The notes under the pieces were generated by a model. It was not told the origin of the DNA. It did not search any database and was given only the letters and a program-made list of their open reading frames with translations. Source: Crossaster papposus (taxonomy: Eukaryota > Echinodermata > Asteroidea > Velatida > Solasteridae). From it: a stretch of DNA of 64,000 nt. Position numbers and translations under genes: made by a program. Positions 42,101 to 53,052 of this stretch are shown here, in pieces; position 1 is the first letter of the stretch, and every line of letters starts with the position of its first letter. Where the stretch lies: positions 372,001 through 436,000 of the forward strand of contig JBAIAA010000349.1 of the NCBI GenBank assembly GCA_037893245.1, written 5' to 3'.

Positions 42101-42664
42101 AACCTCCACCTGGGACGTCACCACCTATTGTCCTACCGCTCCATTATTTTGCACGAATGGAGCGTCTTTGTTCAGAAGACACTTTATACTAACCGGTGTA
42201 GCGGTTCGTGATATTTTTTTCCAGGAGCTGGGTGGTTCGTGATTAAAATATTCATGAGAAAGAGCAATGGCAACTCATATAGCCTACATTAAATAACTAT
42301 AAAGAATTATAAAGAACAGCTTCTTTCACCAACTCGTCAATAGCATAGTTGGTAGAGAGGAGAGCTATGGATCGAAAGGTCTGTGGTTCGAATCCGACTA
42401 TCGATAATGTTTGTCTTTTTCTTCGACACATTTTCGTATGGGTTAGTTTAACCATAGAACAAGATTGAAGGGAAAATCGGATTGGAGTACATAGGTTTCT
42501 TAAAAAATACAACGAAAACCGCTACACTGGTTAGTTTCAGTGACTTCCTCTTTGTTCACTTGCGTTACCTTCCCAAAATAATGGAGAGATATCGCCTCCA
42601 ACGCTCCATTCGTTCAAAATAATGGAGGGGTAGGACAATAGGGTGACGTCACGGGTGGAGGTTA
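42097..42664. repeat. TTAA-flanked foldback element with SINE-like insert
   Basis: TTAACCTCCACCTGGGACGT at the left is mirrored by GTGACGTCACGGGTGGAGGTTAA-type sequence at the right; arms of about 50 bp. The middle (42335-42400) carries a tRNA-like B-box GGTTCGAATCC. It ends 132 bp before the methyltransferase ATG. Confidence 0.8.
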
Positions 42665-42796
42665 ACACACAATCAATCATCTGAGTCATATAGATTTGTC
42701 ATTTGAAAACAGAACTAGAACTAGAAGCTATACATAGAGCGTTTTCAAATACATTCACAACAGACACATCGGTGTTGCAGAACGTGGGGGGAAAAC

Positions 42797-42974
42797 ATGA
42801 ATTTTGCGGCCAGTCGTGACTACTGCGGAGATGCCGGGAGAAAGTTCCAACGCTTCAAAATAATGTGTAACATCGATAAGCTTACATTCCAACCAGAAGA
42901 CGAGGTTTTAGACGTCGGCTGTGGATCAGGGGAAGAGACGAAAAGGATAGCATCAAAGGTCAAAAGTGTAACAG
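42797..42974 (+). CDS. Methyltransferase coding exon 1 (aa 1-60)
   Basis: Starts MNFAASRDYCGDAGRKF and carries motif I DVGCGSGEE. Gly60 is split at donor ACAG|GTAAAA. Confidence 0.88.
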
Positions 42975-45900
42975 GTAAAAACATATCGGGGTCATTTCAC
43001 CGAAACACGGTGTCCCGCCCCACGGTTACATCCAGAACAGAGCTATTCTGGAGCCAGATGGGAATTTCCCCTTCTCTTTTTTTCTCCAAAGGTTTTTTTT
43101 GGCGGGTTTTCGCTTATCTCGTAAATCAGAATAATTGATATCAATGTTTTGGATTCCTGTAAATATCCTTGTAATTGTACGTCTGTAAATATTATGTTTG
43201 TAACTTTCTGTAAATGTTGTATTTATATGTACTGTTATTTTATTTAACGATGTATGCAGGGCCCCAATGAGAACCAGTTTTAAATTGTTTGGGCACACCC
43301 TGGGTAAAGAAATGGAATAAATAAATAAATAAATAAATCAGCGTTCGACTGAGGCCTATTTCTTAAAGATGTGTTTTCTATGTTTTTCATGTATAGGGGT
43401 ACTATTACTAAAAAGACAAGCTTTTGCTTTTTAGGGACTTCTATGATGATCCACGTTTAACCTCCAAAAATATTGTCGTTATAATTTTTCCTATTAATGG
43501 TAAAATATGTATGTAAACTTTACTCCCTGTTTGTGGTAAAAATAATGAAGAAATGAACAAAACAAACCAAAACCTGTTGTGAGGCCATTTAGCGGTACAC
43601 AGAAAACTGCATGTTTAACCAGTTCGCCCCGGGATTTTTGTTTAAAATTCCCGAGCCGAGGCTCGGGGTTATTTCTATCGAAACTTGACCTGAGGCGGGT
43701 TCAGGCCAATGGTACCGGGAAGCACACCCACGCATTTCCGGCCTTGCTCGCTGCTGACAGACATTTCCAGCCTTGCTCGTGACGTGTTTATGCGTCATCT
43801 GCTTTGAATCTCGGAGAAAAAATTGCGTGTATACACGTCCTCCGGCGCGCACTGGTTAAGTAAAACACACAGCCTTTAAAGGTAGGATACTCCGGTTGCA
43901 GATATCGAAAATATTCACTTTCGAATTATTATGAAGTATCTTACTTATCTAAAGTAAATAACGATTCAAGGCATCAAGCTATATGATTGCGCTAGATATC
44001 CTGTAATTGTTCCGAAAATTTAATTCAATTTAATTAAAAAAGTCACGATCGCCGGACGGCGATCGCAAACAAACAAGAACAACATAAGAATAACTGCCCG
44101 GCGCCGGTTGAAAACAAACGCCGTTTTTCTTGCTTTTCTCAACATTATACATCCTTGAGTGTAAAACTTCGGACAGGTCAGTTAAACGATATTTACTATA
44201 AAATACAACCCCCCAAATCCAGCCATTCGTGATAATTAAAGCAATTACCAATGGTGTATCCTACCAAGTTATTTACTCTAACTTAAAATCCAAGATATAG
44301 TTGAGAATCAAAGCAATAAATGTTATCAAAGCAATAAATGTTATGGCTAATTTCGCCATTTTGAGAAGTGATGCCTACGTTCCATTCCAAAACAGAGCAC
44401 TTAATTAGTTTTAGAGCCCAATTTCATCCAAACTTAAGTTCACGGTTAAAACTCGAGAGTCGTGCGAACAGCTTCCATCACGTACCATTCTGTTTCACAA
44501 AACCACAAGTTTGTGGCCCACCAAAAAATACTCTAACTGCAACTGTTGACCTATTACCTGGCCTGCTCCGAGAGATCATTTCCCCATATGTAAAGCTGTA
44601 GTCACACACTAGCGCACGCCATCAGCGCACGAAGCGTGCAACCAATATTGTTTGTACGCACAAAAATACCCCAAATCGGCCGTTCTGAGCGTATAGTACC
44701 GCATGTTCACCGCGGGCTGAACGCGTGCCGAACGTAGACACCGCACAGGACCAGCGCAGGCCAGCGTCTAGAGTCAAAACTCACCTTAAAATTAGGAAAA
44801 ATAAGTGCTTTTGTCAGCGCATGCTGAACGCACTCAGCGCATAGTGAATGCACACAGCGCATGCTGAGCGCACACAGCGCATGCCAACGCACAACAATTG
44901 TAAATACCCACCGTTTGTCAGCGCAGAACACCAAAAGCCACCGAAAGTCAACGAGCCCCCACCGCTAGCCACCGCGCCCTTACCGGTAACACAACGCACT
45001 CGGCGCATGCCAACCGAACATGACCGCACCAGGACGCGCCCCCACCGCGCGGCGACCGAACTAAACCGTCACGTGACGTTCCCAATATAAGCTCTGCGTT
45101 TCGGCATATTGACATCAGATCTTGACATCGAGAGGCACTTTTCAAACCTCTCGATTATCGTATCTGCCGTTGTGCGGTCCTGTTACCTACTAACCAGTGT
45201 CCTGCAATCCAGTGATGCCTCCCAAGCCTACTGCCAAGAAGACGAAGACCTCAGCTCGAGGCCGAGGCCGTGGAAGGACTGCCCCCAAAGCATCCACAGC
45301 AAACACCTGCAGCTCCCCTGCCAAGAGTACGAGAGCCCAGAGCAGTTCCAGTGCCGACGACCAAGGTGCTGTCCAGCCTGTCCAGCCTGTCCTGTCCGAG
45401 GAGCCTCCCAGATCCCCTACCCCTCCTGCTGAAGAAGATCTACGGCGCCTGGCTGGTGATGCTGCTGCTGCTGCTGACGGGAACCAGTCGGATGCCACTT
45501 CTACTGCCGGCTCTGTCGCCTCCACTGCCTCCACCACTCAGGGGACCAAGAGGAAGAGGACGACCAAGGTGGCCAAGAAGACCTACTTCCTGACCAGGCC
45601 AGAAGAGGAGAGCATGCTCGAGTGGCTACACGACAATCCCTGCGTGTGGATTACGAAGATGACCCACTACAGGGACCGTCCCATGAAGGACAGACTCTGC
45701 AAGACCCAGGCAGACAACCTAGGCAAGACTGTGGACCACATCCTCGGCGAGACAACAACACCAGACTGCACAAGAAGAAGTCCGGCGATGGAGCTCCACC
45801 AGCCCTGACCGAGAGGGACCAGTGGGTGTGGGTCAACTTCAAGTTCCTGCAGACCATCATCACCCACCGCAGTGAGCCCTTCCAGAGTGTCCAGCAGGTG

Positions 45901-48900
45901 ATCCAGAGCCATGGCGGGGACCTCGAGGCAGCCGAAGAAGCGTGTGCCGAGCAGCAGCTGGGCCTTGTGCCACTCAGAGCCTCCACCTCCAGGCGACCCA
46001 CCACCACCTCCGCTGCCACACCTGAAGAGGACCGTATTCTTGTCACCCCGGCCAAGAGACTGGAGGACTCAGGCGAAGCCATCAACACCCTCCGAGCCAA
46101 ACAGCTGCATCCCCCGAGCGCCCAGGAAGCCTACGGCAACTACATTAAGGACCTCATCCGCACCATGTCACCAACTCACTTCAAGAAGATGAAGAGGGTG
46201 ATCAACAAGACCTTGCTGCCCCTGCTGCCCCTGCTGCCCGTGCTGCCCCTGCTGCCCTGGGAGGCGAGCCTTCCACCCTTCACCCAAGGCACCCCCAGTA
46301 CCAGCCACAGCCACAGTACCCCAGATCCAGCTCTGCCCCTACCTTTGGTGGTGCCCAGTCCTGTTGGCAGCCCAGCCCCAACCTGTGGAACCCCTCTGTG
46401 ACATCTCCCCATGGTTCTGTGTGGCAATCCCAGGAGCCAGCCTACATGGAGCAGTACTCTCTGCGACACCAGCAACACCAGCAGCAGCAGCAGCAGTTCC
46501 ACCAGCTGCAAGTGCCCAGACTCCAGGTGCCATCACCCAAGCCCCAGACCTCTGCCAGCTCCACAGTGCCTTCCACAGAACCTTCCACAGTGCCAGCCAG
46601 TGAAATCCTTAGCACTGTCATCCACGCGGCCATGGACAGCAGCTCTATCAGCCTCAATGACTTCCACAACACCCCAGGCACGTACTTCTTCAGGACGCTT
46701 GACGCTTCTCAGACCTCTACCTCTACCAAGATCCAGGAAGACGAGCCTCTCAACACCCCTCCTTGCCTATCTCCAGCAGACTACTAGACTTTGTAGACTT
46801 TGTACATGTGTTATTGCTGTAGAATATTGTTTTATAAATAAAAGTTGACACTTTTAACATGTAATATATTTAGTTTGTGCAATTATTTCACAAGTTAATT
46901 TTTAAATTATTATTTCACAAGTTAATTTTTAAATTATGGCCCTTTCTATTGAGATGTAATTAAATAGTTTTAACAACACACTTGCAATATAAATTAACTG
47001 TAACTATTGCCCATACAATTTGCAATTACCATATCTGGCCTCCTTTTATTTGAGATGTAATTAAATAGTTTTAACAACAACACACTTGCAATATAAATGC
47101 AATTACCCCTCCAATAACTATTGATAACTATTTATTTCCCATACATATGAAAACTTATTTATGCATACTTTAATGAAATGTAATTTCAATATTACAATTT
47201 ACACTAAAGTTAGCATTTACAAAAATGAAGTTTGTTGAAACATTGTAGGGCCATGTGTTATAGTTATTATTCAAAAATAAAGTGTGTTGTAGATGGTGGT
47301 ATATGTGGGTAATTACATATCATATAACATAGTTTTAGGGCTAATTACATTTTAAATGCAAGGGCCAGAGATAATTACTTGTATATTTCAAATTATGCTT
47401 CAAGTCAATTGAAATTAAGATAAACACCAAACAACAGTTGTAAAAGGTGTTTATTATAATAAACAAGAGCTCATATCCTGGTACAACAGGTATAACACAA
47501 TCATCAAGAGCTCATATGGAACAAAATACATAGTAAAACACAATCAAATCATGTTGCCTTGCCAGGGAACGGATCCCGTCCAGCTTCGCTGTTAACCCAG
47601 TGCTTGAGGAGGTTTCTCTGCTTCTTGGCTTCCTTGGTGGCTCTGTTGCCACCTGGCACCACATGGGTGTCAACCAGGTTGCGGTCCTGTCTCCAGGCGC
47701 CAGGGATCACCTCATGCTGCAGGTTCTCATGGTCTAAGTGCTGGTTCTGGAGGCCAGGGTAGCGGATGCGCATCATGTTGTGGAGCGTACAGCATGCCTT
47801 CACAATCTTCTTCACAGTGGAGGGGTGGTGCTGCATGGTGGTGATCATCACTCTGAATCTGTTTGCCAGTATCCCAAATGCGTTCTCCACAACCCTCCTG
47901 GCACGGGAGAGGCGGTAGTTGTAGATCATTTCGTCCATGGAGAGGCCTCGCAGACTGAAGGGTTTCATCATGGTGTCTCTCAGGGCAAAGGCATCATCCC
48001 CTATGAAGTAGTAGGGGACATCCTTGAAGTCATTGGGAAGAAGGTCTGGCTTAGGGAATCCCAGGGTGTTGTTGTCTGCACCTTCCTTCAGCTCTGAATT
48101 GTTGTACACCTGGGCATCAGATGCAGCACCAGTGCCTCCGATGTCGCACCACACAAACTTGTAGTCCGCGTCCACGAGGGCCATCAGCACCAGAGAGTCG
48201 AATCCCTTGTAATTGTAGTAGACGGATCCACTGTTGCTTGGGCACTTGCAGGCTACATGCTTCCCATCAAGAGAACCCTTGGTGTGGGGGAAGTTCCACC
48301 TCTGCAGGAAGCGGTCGGAGATGGGACGCCAGCCATGCAGGTGTCGAGGGGCAGGTCATCACCTCTGGCATGTACTCGTCCACGATGGCTTGGCAGACCT
48401 CTCTGACGACGACGGAGATGGTGTTTGGGGGTACTCTCCAGCCATACTGCATGTTGTGGAAGGTACTCCCAGAGGCAAGGTGGCGAAGTGTGATGGCGAG
48501 CTTCAGGCCACGCTCTAGAGGTCTTCGGTACCAGGTCGTCTGCTTGGTGATCCTGGGCCCCACTCTGGCAAGCAGCTCATCGTACATCTCCGGTGGCATA
48601 CGCAGGAAGTTCCTGAAGGACCTGGCATCCTCGTTGCGGAGCTCAACCATCAACTGGTCGTAGAGGCCAAACTCTGCTCGTCTAGCTATTCATGGCCGCA
48701 CCCAAACATCCCTCCTTCTTCTTCTTCGTCTTCTCCTTATTCTTCTGGCGAGGTTGACTTGGTTGAGGGTCAGGTGGAGCAGGTCATGGTTGTGTTGCAG
48801 AAGATCGCTACCTCCATGGTTTACGATGTGCCCTGATGGCGAGCACAAAGAAACATGAGGAGATCCAGATTTGGGTGCCAGATAGTTTTCTCGACGTACG

Positions 48901-51900
48901 AGTGCCAAATGCTAGACGTGCGCTGACATGCGGTGGCGGTGCGCTGGACACGGTAGACACATGGTAGACATGCGCTGGGTGCGGTAGGACTACGGCATAC
49001 AGACGTCAGATAACGTCCTATGTGCGCTGACATACGTCCACAAACGCTATACGTGCGTTTACAATCGGTAGACGCGCGATAGACGCGCGGTAGAGTCGCG
49101 ATCTGTGCGTTCGGGGTGTACGCTGAAGATGTTGTCCAACTTTTGTGGCCGTACTGTACCGAACTGCTAACGCACTCAACGAAGCCCTACCGCGGCTCTA
49201 CCGCATTCCCCGCACCTCGGACGCATTTTGCCGCAAACAGCGCGTAATTATCGTACGTTAACAATTTTAGTGCATGTTCAAAACTATTTTTTGGCATAGG
49301 CGCACATGCCCGTGTATCGCCGTGTACCGCCGGCCTTCTACCGAATCTGGACGAACCTCTGACGCACCTCTACAGTGTATCAACGCATTTCGACGCAGGA
49401 AAATAATTTGGTGCGTTAGGCGTGCGTTCAGCTGAAACGGTAGTGTGTGACTGGGCTTTAACTAACGATCGCCAACGTTGATTAGCGCACAATCTGTTTT
49501 ACTCGGTTTTGCTGGCAATTGGCAAACGTTCGCAACCGGTTCGCAACGTTCACGGGTGTTAAACGCAGCCATCATATAAATTCCACACACAAAAACTGGA
49601 TACGCATCGAGATAAATAACGTCACTAAGACACTATACGAGCCTGCGGAAGAAAAATGCTTCCAACTGACGTGGCCATGCATTTTCCGTGATCAGTTATT
49701 TTTGCTTACCCTCTTTTTTAGTATATGCCCTTAATTCACCCTAGCTGCAGTGCCTTGAACGATTCTTTCCATGTACAGTGAATTTAACTTCTTTAGTTGG
49801 TGAATGGGCATGTGGCTTTGCCTGTCAGTGTGATACACACGGTAGACTTAGCATGACCTATTTGACCAGCGGTTATATAGCATTCTTTGAAGAGATTTGG
49901 AATGACGTAACAAATTTATGACTTTTTTGAGGGGCCACTGTTGAAGTGCTTTGGGTGTAAACAAGAGCAAGAGCAAGAGCAAGGGCTATTCTCTAGTCAT
50001 TATACTTTTCCCTCTACTAATATGACCAAGCTTGTGATCAATTTCTGATTTTACAACCAAGTTGACTTCTCCAGGTGTCGATTCTTCAGAGGCCATGATA
50101 GCAGTTGCCACTCGGACCAACTCGGCTCCCAACATCGAGTACGTTGTAAGAGACGCCAGGAGTGTCGGAGACAACCCTGATTGGCGAGGCAGATTCGACA
50201 AGGTTGTCTGCTTTTTCGTGCTTCACTGGATCTCGCCCGAGGAGCAGCCCAAAGCCCTGAGAAGTATCTTGACTTGCTTGAAGAAGGGAGGGGAGGGACT
50301 GTTCATTATTGATAACGAGAGTGTCTGCGATTTCCCGAGCGAGGCCAACTTGTACCTGGAGAACCACGCAAAATGGGGCGTGTACATAAAGGTATAACCG
50401 GAGACCTTATAACGTATAGATTTGTTTTATACATATCCGCTTTCCTATTGGAGCAAAGTCGGGACGTAGAAGGCGCACATGTAAACAAAGAGTGACGTCG
50501 ATAGGTCTTTGTCTTTGTTTGAACCATGCACAATCTTTGCAAGTGTCCCTTACAACATACTTATTATGAAAGTTGTGGTTATTAAAAGTTAGCTCTGTGG
50601 TATTGGATATTTGCACAGTAACAGTAGCAAAAGGCCAGGCAAGTAGTTGGGGTTAGTAGTGGTTGTTGACACTGGTGGATGCAGAGGCTAGCTGTCTGAC
50701 ACCTCTTAATCCATACACAATGGCTGTCATTTGGTTTCAGACATTTCTAGGACAAAGTGGGCCAATGATTTTAACCTGATTATGTTTCAGACATTTTGAG
50801 GTTTGGAAATGTCTGAAATGTAATCGGTGATTAGGAAGCTTGCGTTTCAGACATTTGAAATGTCTGAAACGTAATCGCTACTTACGTTTCAGACATGTCT
50901 GAAACATAAGTCTATTGTTCACGTTTCAGGCATTTTGACACTAACAAAAGCGTTTCAGACATTCCTGGTTCACAGTGCGAGGCCAACAAATGTTGTTAGT
51001 TATACTTCCCAGTTTTAATTCATAAAGAATATTAAAGACAGAATACTTATGTAGAATTATGTATTATAAATTTATATCGCATGTATCTCCTAAGACGCTG
51101 TCATTATAGGCCTATCTCTGTATGCTCATTGGGCACACGAAACATTCCAAATACCATATCTCGGCTCCCAGGGGAGTATACAGCTCAATGCTGATGTTTC
51201 GGGGAAAAAGTGGCTATAATAATGACCATCTTTGCCCTCACAGGTACCCATTTATTCCTGGGTGGGGAGTGAAAAAGTGCCTTGCACAAGGGTAAACGCA
51301 CCAGTCCCATGCTGGACTTAAACCCACAACCTGCAGACGGCGAATATGCTGCAGACCACGGGGCCTGCATCAGCGTGCGCGCACGTAAAGATCGCATGTG
51401 CTGTGTCTTCTGTAGCATGACCTCGCACTATAGGGGCCGGATGTACGTTTTCTTAAGCCACTTTTACCGACTCGCGCTGTTCGCACTGGACTTATCGTCT
51501 CGGGAAAAGTTACCACAGAACAAATTGAAACTTGTTGAAAGCCAATAGGCCGGATGTGCAGCAGGTTAATGCGACAATCTTTATAATTGCAGGACTACAG
51601 GCAACCTTTGTATATCTGGGCTCGCCCAGTTGCAGATACTGTCCAACTTTTGAAGGAATGTGGGTGTTCCGACGTGCGATGTGAAATCAAGGCGGAGGAC
51701 GTGAGCATGTCAGAAACGCAAACAAAATGTAGGTTCTAAGTTTATTTTTTGTTTAATTGTGTCCACTGTTAATGTAGCAATCTTGAACCTACCCTCCTAT
51801 AAGCCTAATTCACTCTTATTCACCTTCTGTTTTCAGATTCACCTCCCATTCCACGTAATTTCATTGTCTGGGAGATGAATCTCACGTTGGTAGTTCAAGA

Positions 51901-52484
51901 TTAAAGGTGAATAAGAGTGAAGGCTTGAGTAGTGTAGATTCAAGACTTTAGATTCAAAATTTATTGGTGCATAAAAGTTGTTTGAACTTGTTTTCAGGTA
52001 TCAAAGGTAGGATACACAAAGGCTCTATGGATACACCATTTGCAGATATAATATCGAAAATATATTTACTACCAATAAATAAGAAATATCTTACTCATCT
52101 AAAAGTAAATAATGATTATAGGCATCCAACAAAATGATTGCGCTAAATATCCTAAAATTATTATGAAAAATAAAAAATGTATAAAGAAAAATCTCCAGAC
52201 GGCGATTGCGAAAAAACACAAATAACATTTTTTCCATTCAGGCCCTGAAAAAGAAAACTACAAAACTTTGAACCAGATTTTATTTAGGTATAATTCTTTT
52301 TTTACTCTCCGTAGTGTTTTTCAAGACAAATCATGGTCAGGTGTCTCTTATACCCGAGGAGGAACACGGAGCATTCCTCGATGACATGTGGCAGTGGGCA
52401 CTGTCTCGCTTCCCGGACCACTCCCGGCAGTCTGGTTACGTCTGTACGTGTGGCGATTCTATGGTCATACACGTTCGCAAATAA
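42797..52484 (+). CDS. JHAMT-like class I SAM-dependent methyltransferase, complete 4-exon gene
   Basis: A small-molecule methyltransferase resembling arthropod juvenile hormone acid / farnesoic acid O-methyltransferase. Exons 42797-42974, 50075-50391, 51593-51728 and 52315-52484 join in frame to 266 residues (family about 270-290). Motif I VLDVGCGSGEE (about 37-47) binds SAM; D62 in GVDSSEAMI is the expected ribose-binding acid. FDKVVCFFVLHWI and the glycine-rich segment LKKGGEGLFII follow, then LIPEEEHGAFLDDMWQWALS near the C-terminus. No signal peptide or membrane segment. Intron 1 (7.1 kb) holds a Harbinger transposon in which no coding exon of this gene lies. The substrate in this animal cannot be inferred; the family is diverse outside insects. 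Confidence 0.88.
43120..43338 (+). mobile_element. 3' end of a non-LTR retrotransposon
   Basis: A segment with AATGAGAACCAG, GGGCACACCCTGGGTAAAGA and a terminal (AATA)n run at 43315-43338 resembles 3' tails of LINEs. No reverse transcriptase is present here. The family is not determined. Confidence 0.45.
43615..43859 (-). repeat. MITE family A, full-length copy
   Basis: TTAACCAGTTCGCCCCGGG to CCGGCGCGCACTGGTTAA, 245 bp. In methyltransferase intron 1, outside the Harbinger element. Confidence 0.88.
43876..44265. repeat. MITE family C, near full-length copy
   Basis: TTAAAGGTAGGATACTCCGG to CAATGGTGTATCCTACC, including the GATCGCCGGACGGCGATCGC palindrome in the core (about 44045-44070). Confidence 0.8.
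45212..46787 (+). pseudogene. Harbinger MADF/Myb-like partner gene, frame broken twice
   Basis: The accessory protein normally helps Harbinger transposase bind DNA and enter the nucleus. It starts MPPKPTAKKTKTSARGRG, with a basic Ala/Ser-rich segment. A MADF/SANT-like domain follows (TRPEEESMLEWLHDNPCVWI ... KKSGDGAPPALTERDQWVWV). The frame changes around 45740-45770 inside that domain and again near 46210, so the protein lies in three successive frames. The C-terminal part is Pro/Gln-rich (HQQHQQQQQQFHQLQ) and ends PCLSPADY. AATAAA at 46838 follows the final stop. Confidence 0.75.
47549..48695 (-). pseudogene. Harbinger (HARBI1-like) DDE transposase, one frameshift
   Basis: Nuclease that cuts and joins the element's ends. 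The N-terminal part (EFGLYDQLMVELRNEDARSF, RMPPEMYDELLARVGPRI) is the HARBI1-like helix-rich region. A frameshift near 48340 separates it from the catalytic part, which contains GSLDGKHV (first Asp), ASDAQVYNNSEL (second Asp) and ARRVVENAFGILANRFRV (Glu). No single ATG-started frame covers the whole protein. About 340 residues in total, normal for the family. Confidence 0.82.
49760..50074 (+). other. Remainder of methyltransferase intron 1, no gene seen
   Basis: AT-rich intron with a short (AGAGCA)n stretch at 49963-49983, then the polypyrimidine tract and acceptor of exon 2. Confidence 0.5.
50075..50391 (+). CDS. Methyltransferase coding exon 2 (aa 60-165)
   Basis: Encodes GVDSSEAMIAVATR, FDKVVCFFVLHWISPEEQPK and KKGGEGLFIIDNES. 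Acceptor CTCCAG|G, donor AAG|GTATAA. Confidence 0.9.
50735..50965. repeat. Cluster of GTTTCAGACAT motifs in both orientations
   Basis: GTTTCAGACAT or its inverse ATGTCTGAAAC occurs about nine times, some as back-to-back palindromes (50849-50877; 50883-50909, core AGACATGTCT). Intron 2 of the methyltransferase gene. Confidence 0.75.
51110..51375 (-). repeat. tRNA-related SINE, second copy
   Basis: Shares GGGAGTATACAGCTC and the antisense B-box region (CCCACAACCTGCAGACGG) with the 5235-5590 copy. Confidence 0.55.
51593..51728 (+). CDS. Methyltransferase coding exon 3 (aa 166-211)
   Basis: Encodes DYRQPLYIWARPVADTVQLL. Acceptor TTGCAG|GAC; donor AAAT|GTAGGT is non-ideal but gives the only in-frame join. 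Confidence 0.82.
51996..52225. repeat. MITE family C, diverged copy
   Basis: AAAGGTAGGATACAC, a short duplication, then ACACCATTTGCAGATAT and the CAGACGGCGATTGCG core. It ends about 90 nt before the methyltransferase exon 4 acceptor. Confidence 0.65.
52315..52484 (+). CDS. Methyltransferase coding exon 4 (aa 211-266) and stop
   Basis: Encodes PEEEHGAFLDDMWQWALSRF and SGYVCTCGD, the typical JHAMT-like C-terminal region; stop TAA at 52482-52484. Acceptor CCGTAG|TG. Confidence 0.87.
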
Positions 52485-52502
52485 TCGGAGATCGGCGGCC
52501 AG

Positions 52503-52590
52503 TTAACCTGTTCGCGTCGGAAGACGTGTATACACGCCAAGGATTTTTTCAGGAATTCAAAACAATTGAAGGATAAACACAAGGATAGCG
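52503..52590 (+). repeat. MITE family A fragment in the methyltransferase 3' flank
   Basis: TTAACCTGTTCGCGTCGG and GTATACACGCCAAGG match the family's left end; it breaks off at a G-run of about 22 (52589-52610). It begins 19 nt after the stop codon. Confidence 0.75.
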
Positions 52591-53052
52591 GGGGGGGGGG
52601 GGGGGGGGGGTGGTAGATTGTGCTTATAAATTATTCATATATGGCTTTAGGCGCTCCATTTTACTTACTTGGCTGATCGGTGATAGCGCCGTTTTCGTGT
52701 TTGAGGATGTGAATTTTAGGCCATTTTCCAAACCCCAGCTTCGTCTTTCGGTTTCGTTCATGCATAGACATAGCCACAATGTAGCCTCAGCTGTGGTTTA
52801 GAAAACGGCCATAATGTCTAGTTCCCGTGTCTGATTAACAGTGAGTACTGTGTTATTGCGATCAGTATAGTCTAGGGTACAGACTAAATGTAATTGTTTG
52901 ATACTTTTAAAGGGCCTTTTCGAATCCCTGGCTTTGTTTCGTCTTAGGCTAAAGTACATGTTTGGCCCGCAATAGCTGCGGAAACCCTTTATATTCTGCA
53001 TGGTGTGAAATTTGATTCAGAAACATCAATCGGCTGATATGAAATATAGCAT

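Larger units (their letters stand above)
44594..49457. mobile_element. PIF/Harbinger DNA transposon, about 4.9 kb, both genes damaged
   Basis: The left end AGCTGTAGTCACACACTAGCG and right end CGGTAGTGTGTGACTGGGCT are inverted repeats with TA-containing flanks (TAAAG / CTTTAA). It carries the two divergently placed genes typical of Harbinger, converging on an AT-rich centre (46850-47530): a DNA-binding partner on the plus strand and a DDE transposase on the minus strand. Subterminal CAGCGCATGCTGAACGCAC (left) and GGTAGAC / GTGCGCTGACATGCG (right) repeats flank the genes. Lies in methyltransferase intron 1, and is much more GC-rich than its surroundings. Confidence 0.88.

Noticed and set aside
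47559-48663. Plus-strand frames of 119 and 180 codons
   Set aside because: Antisense shadows of the Harbinger transposase, which carries recognisable catalytic motifs on the minus strand.
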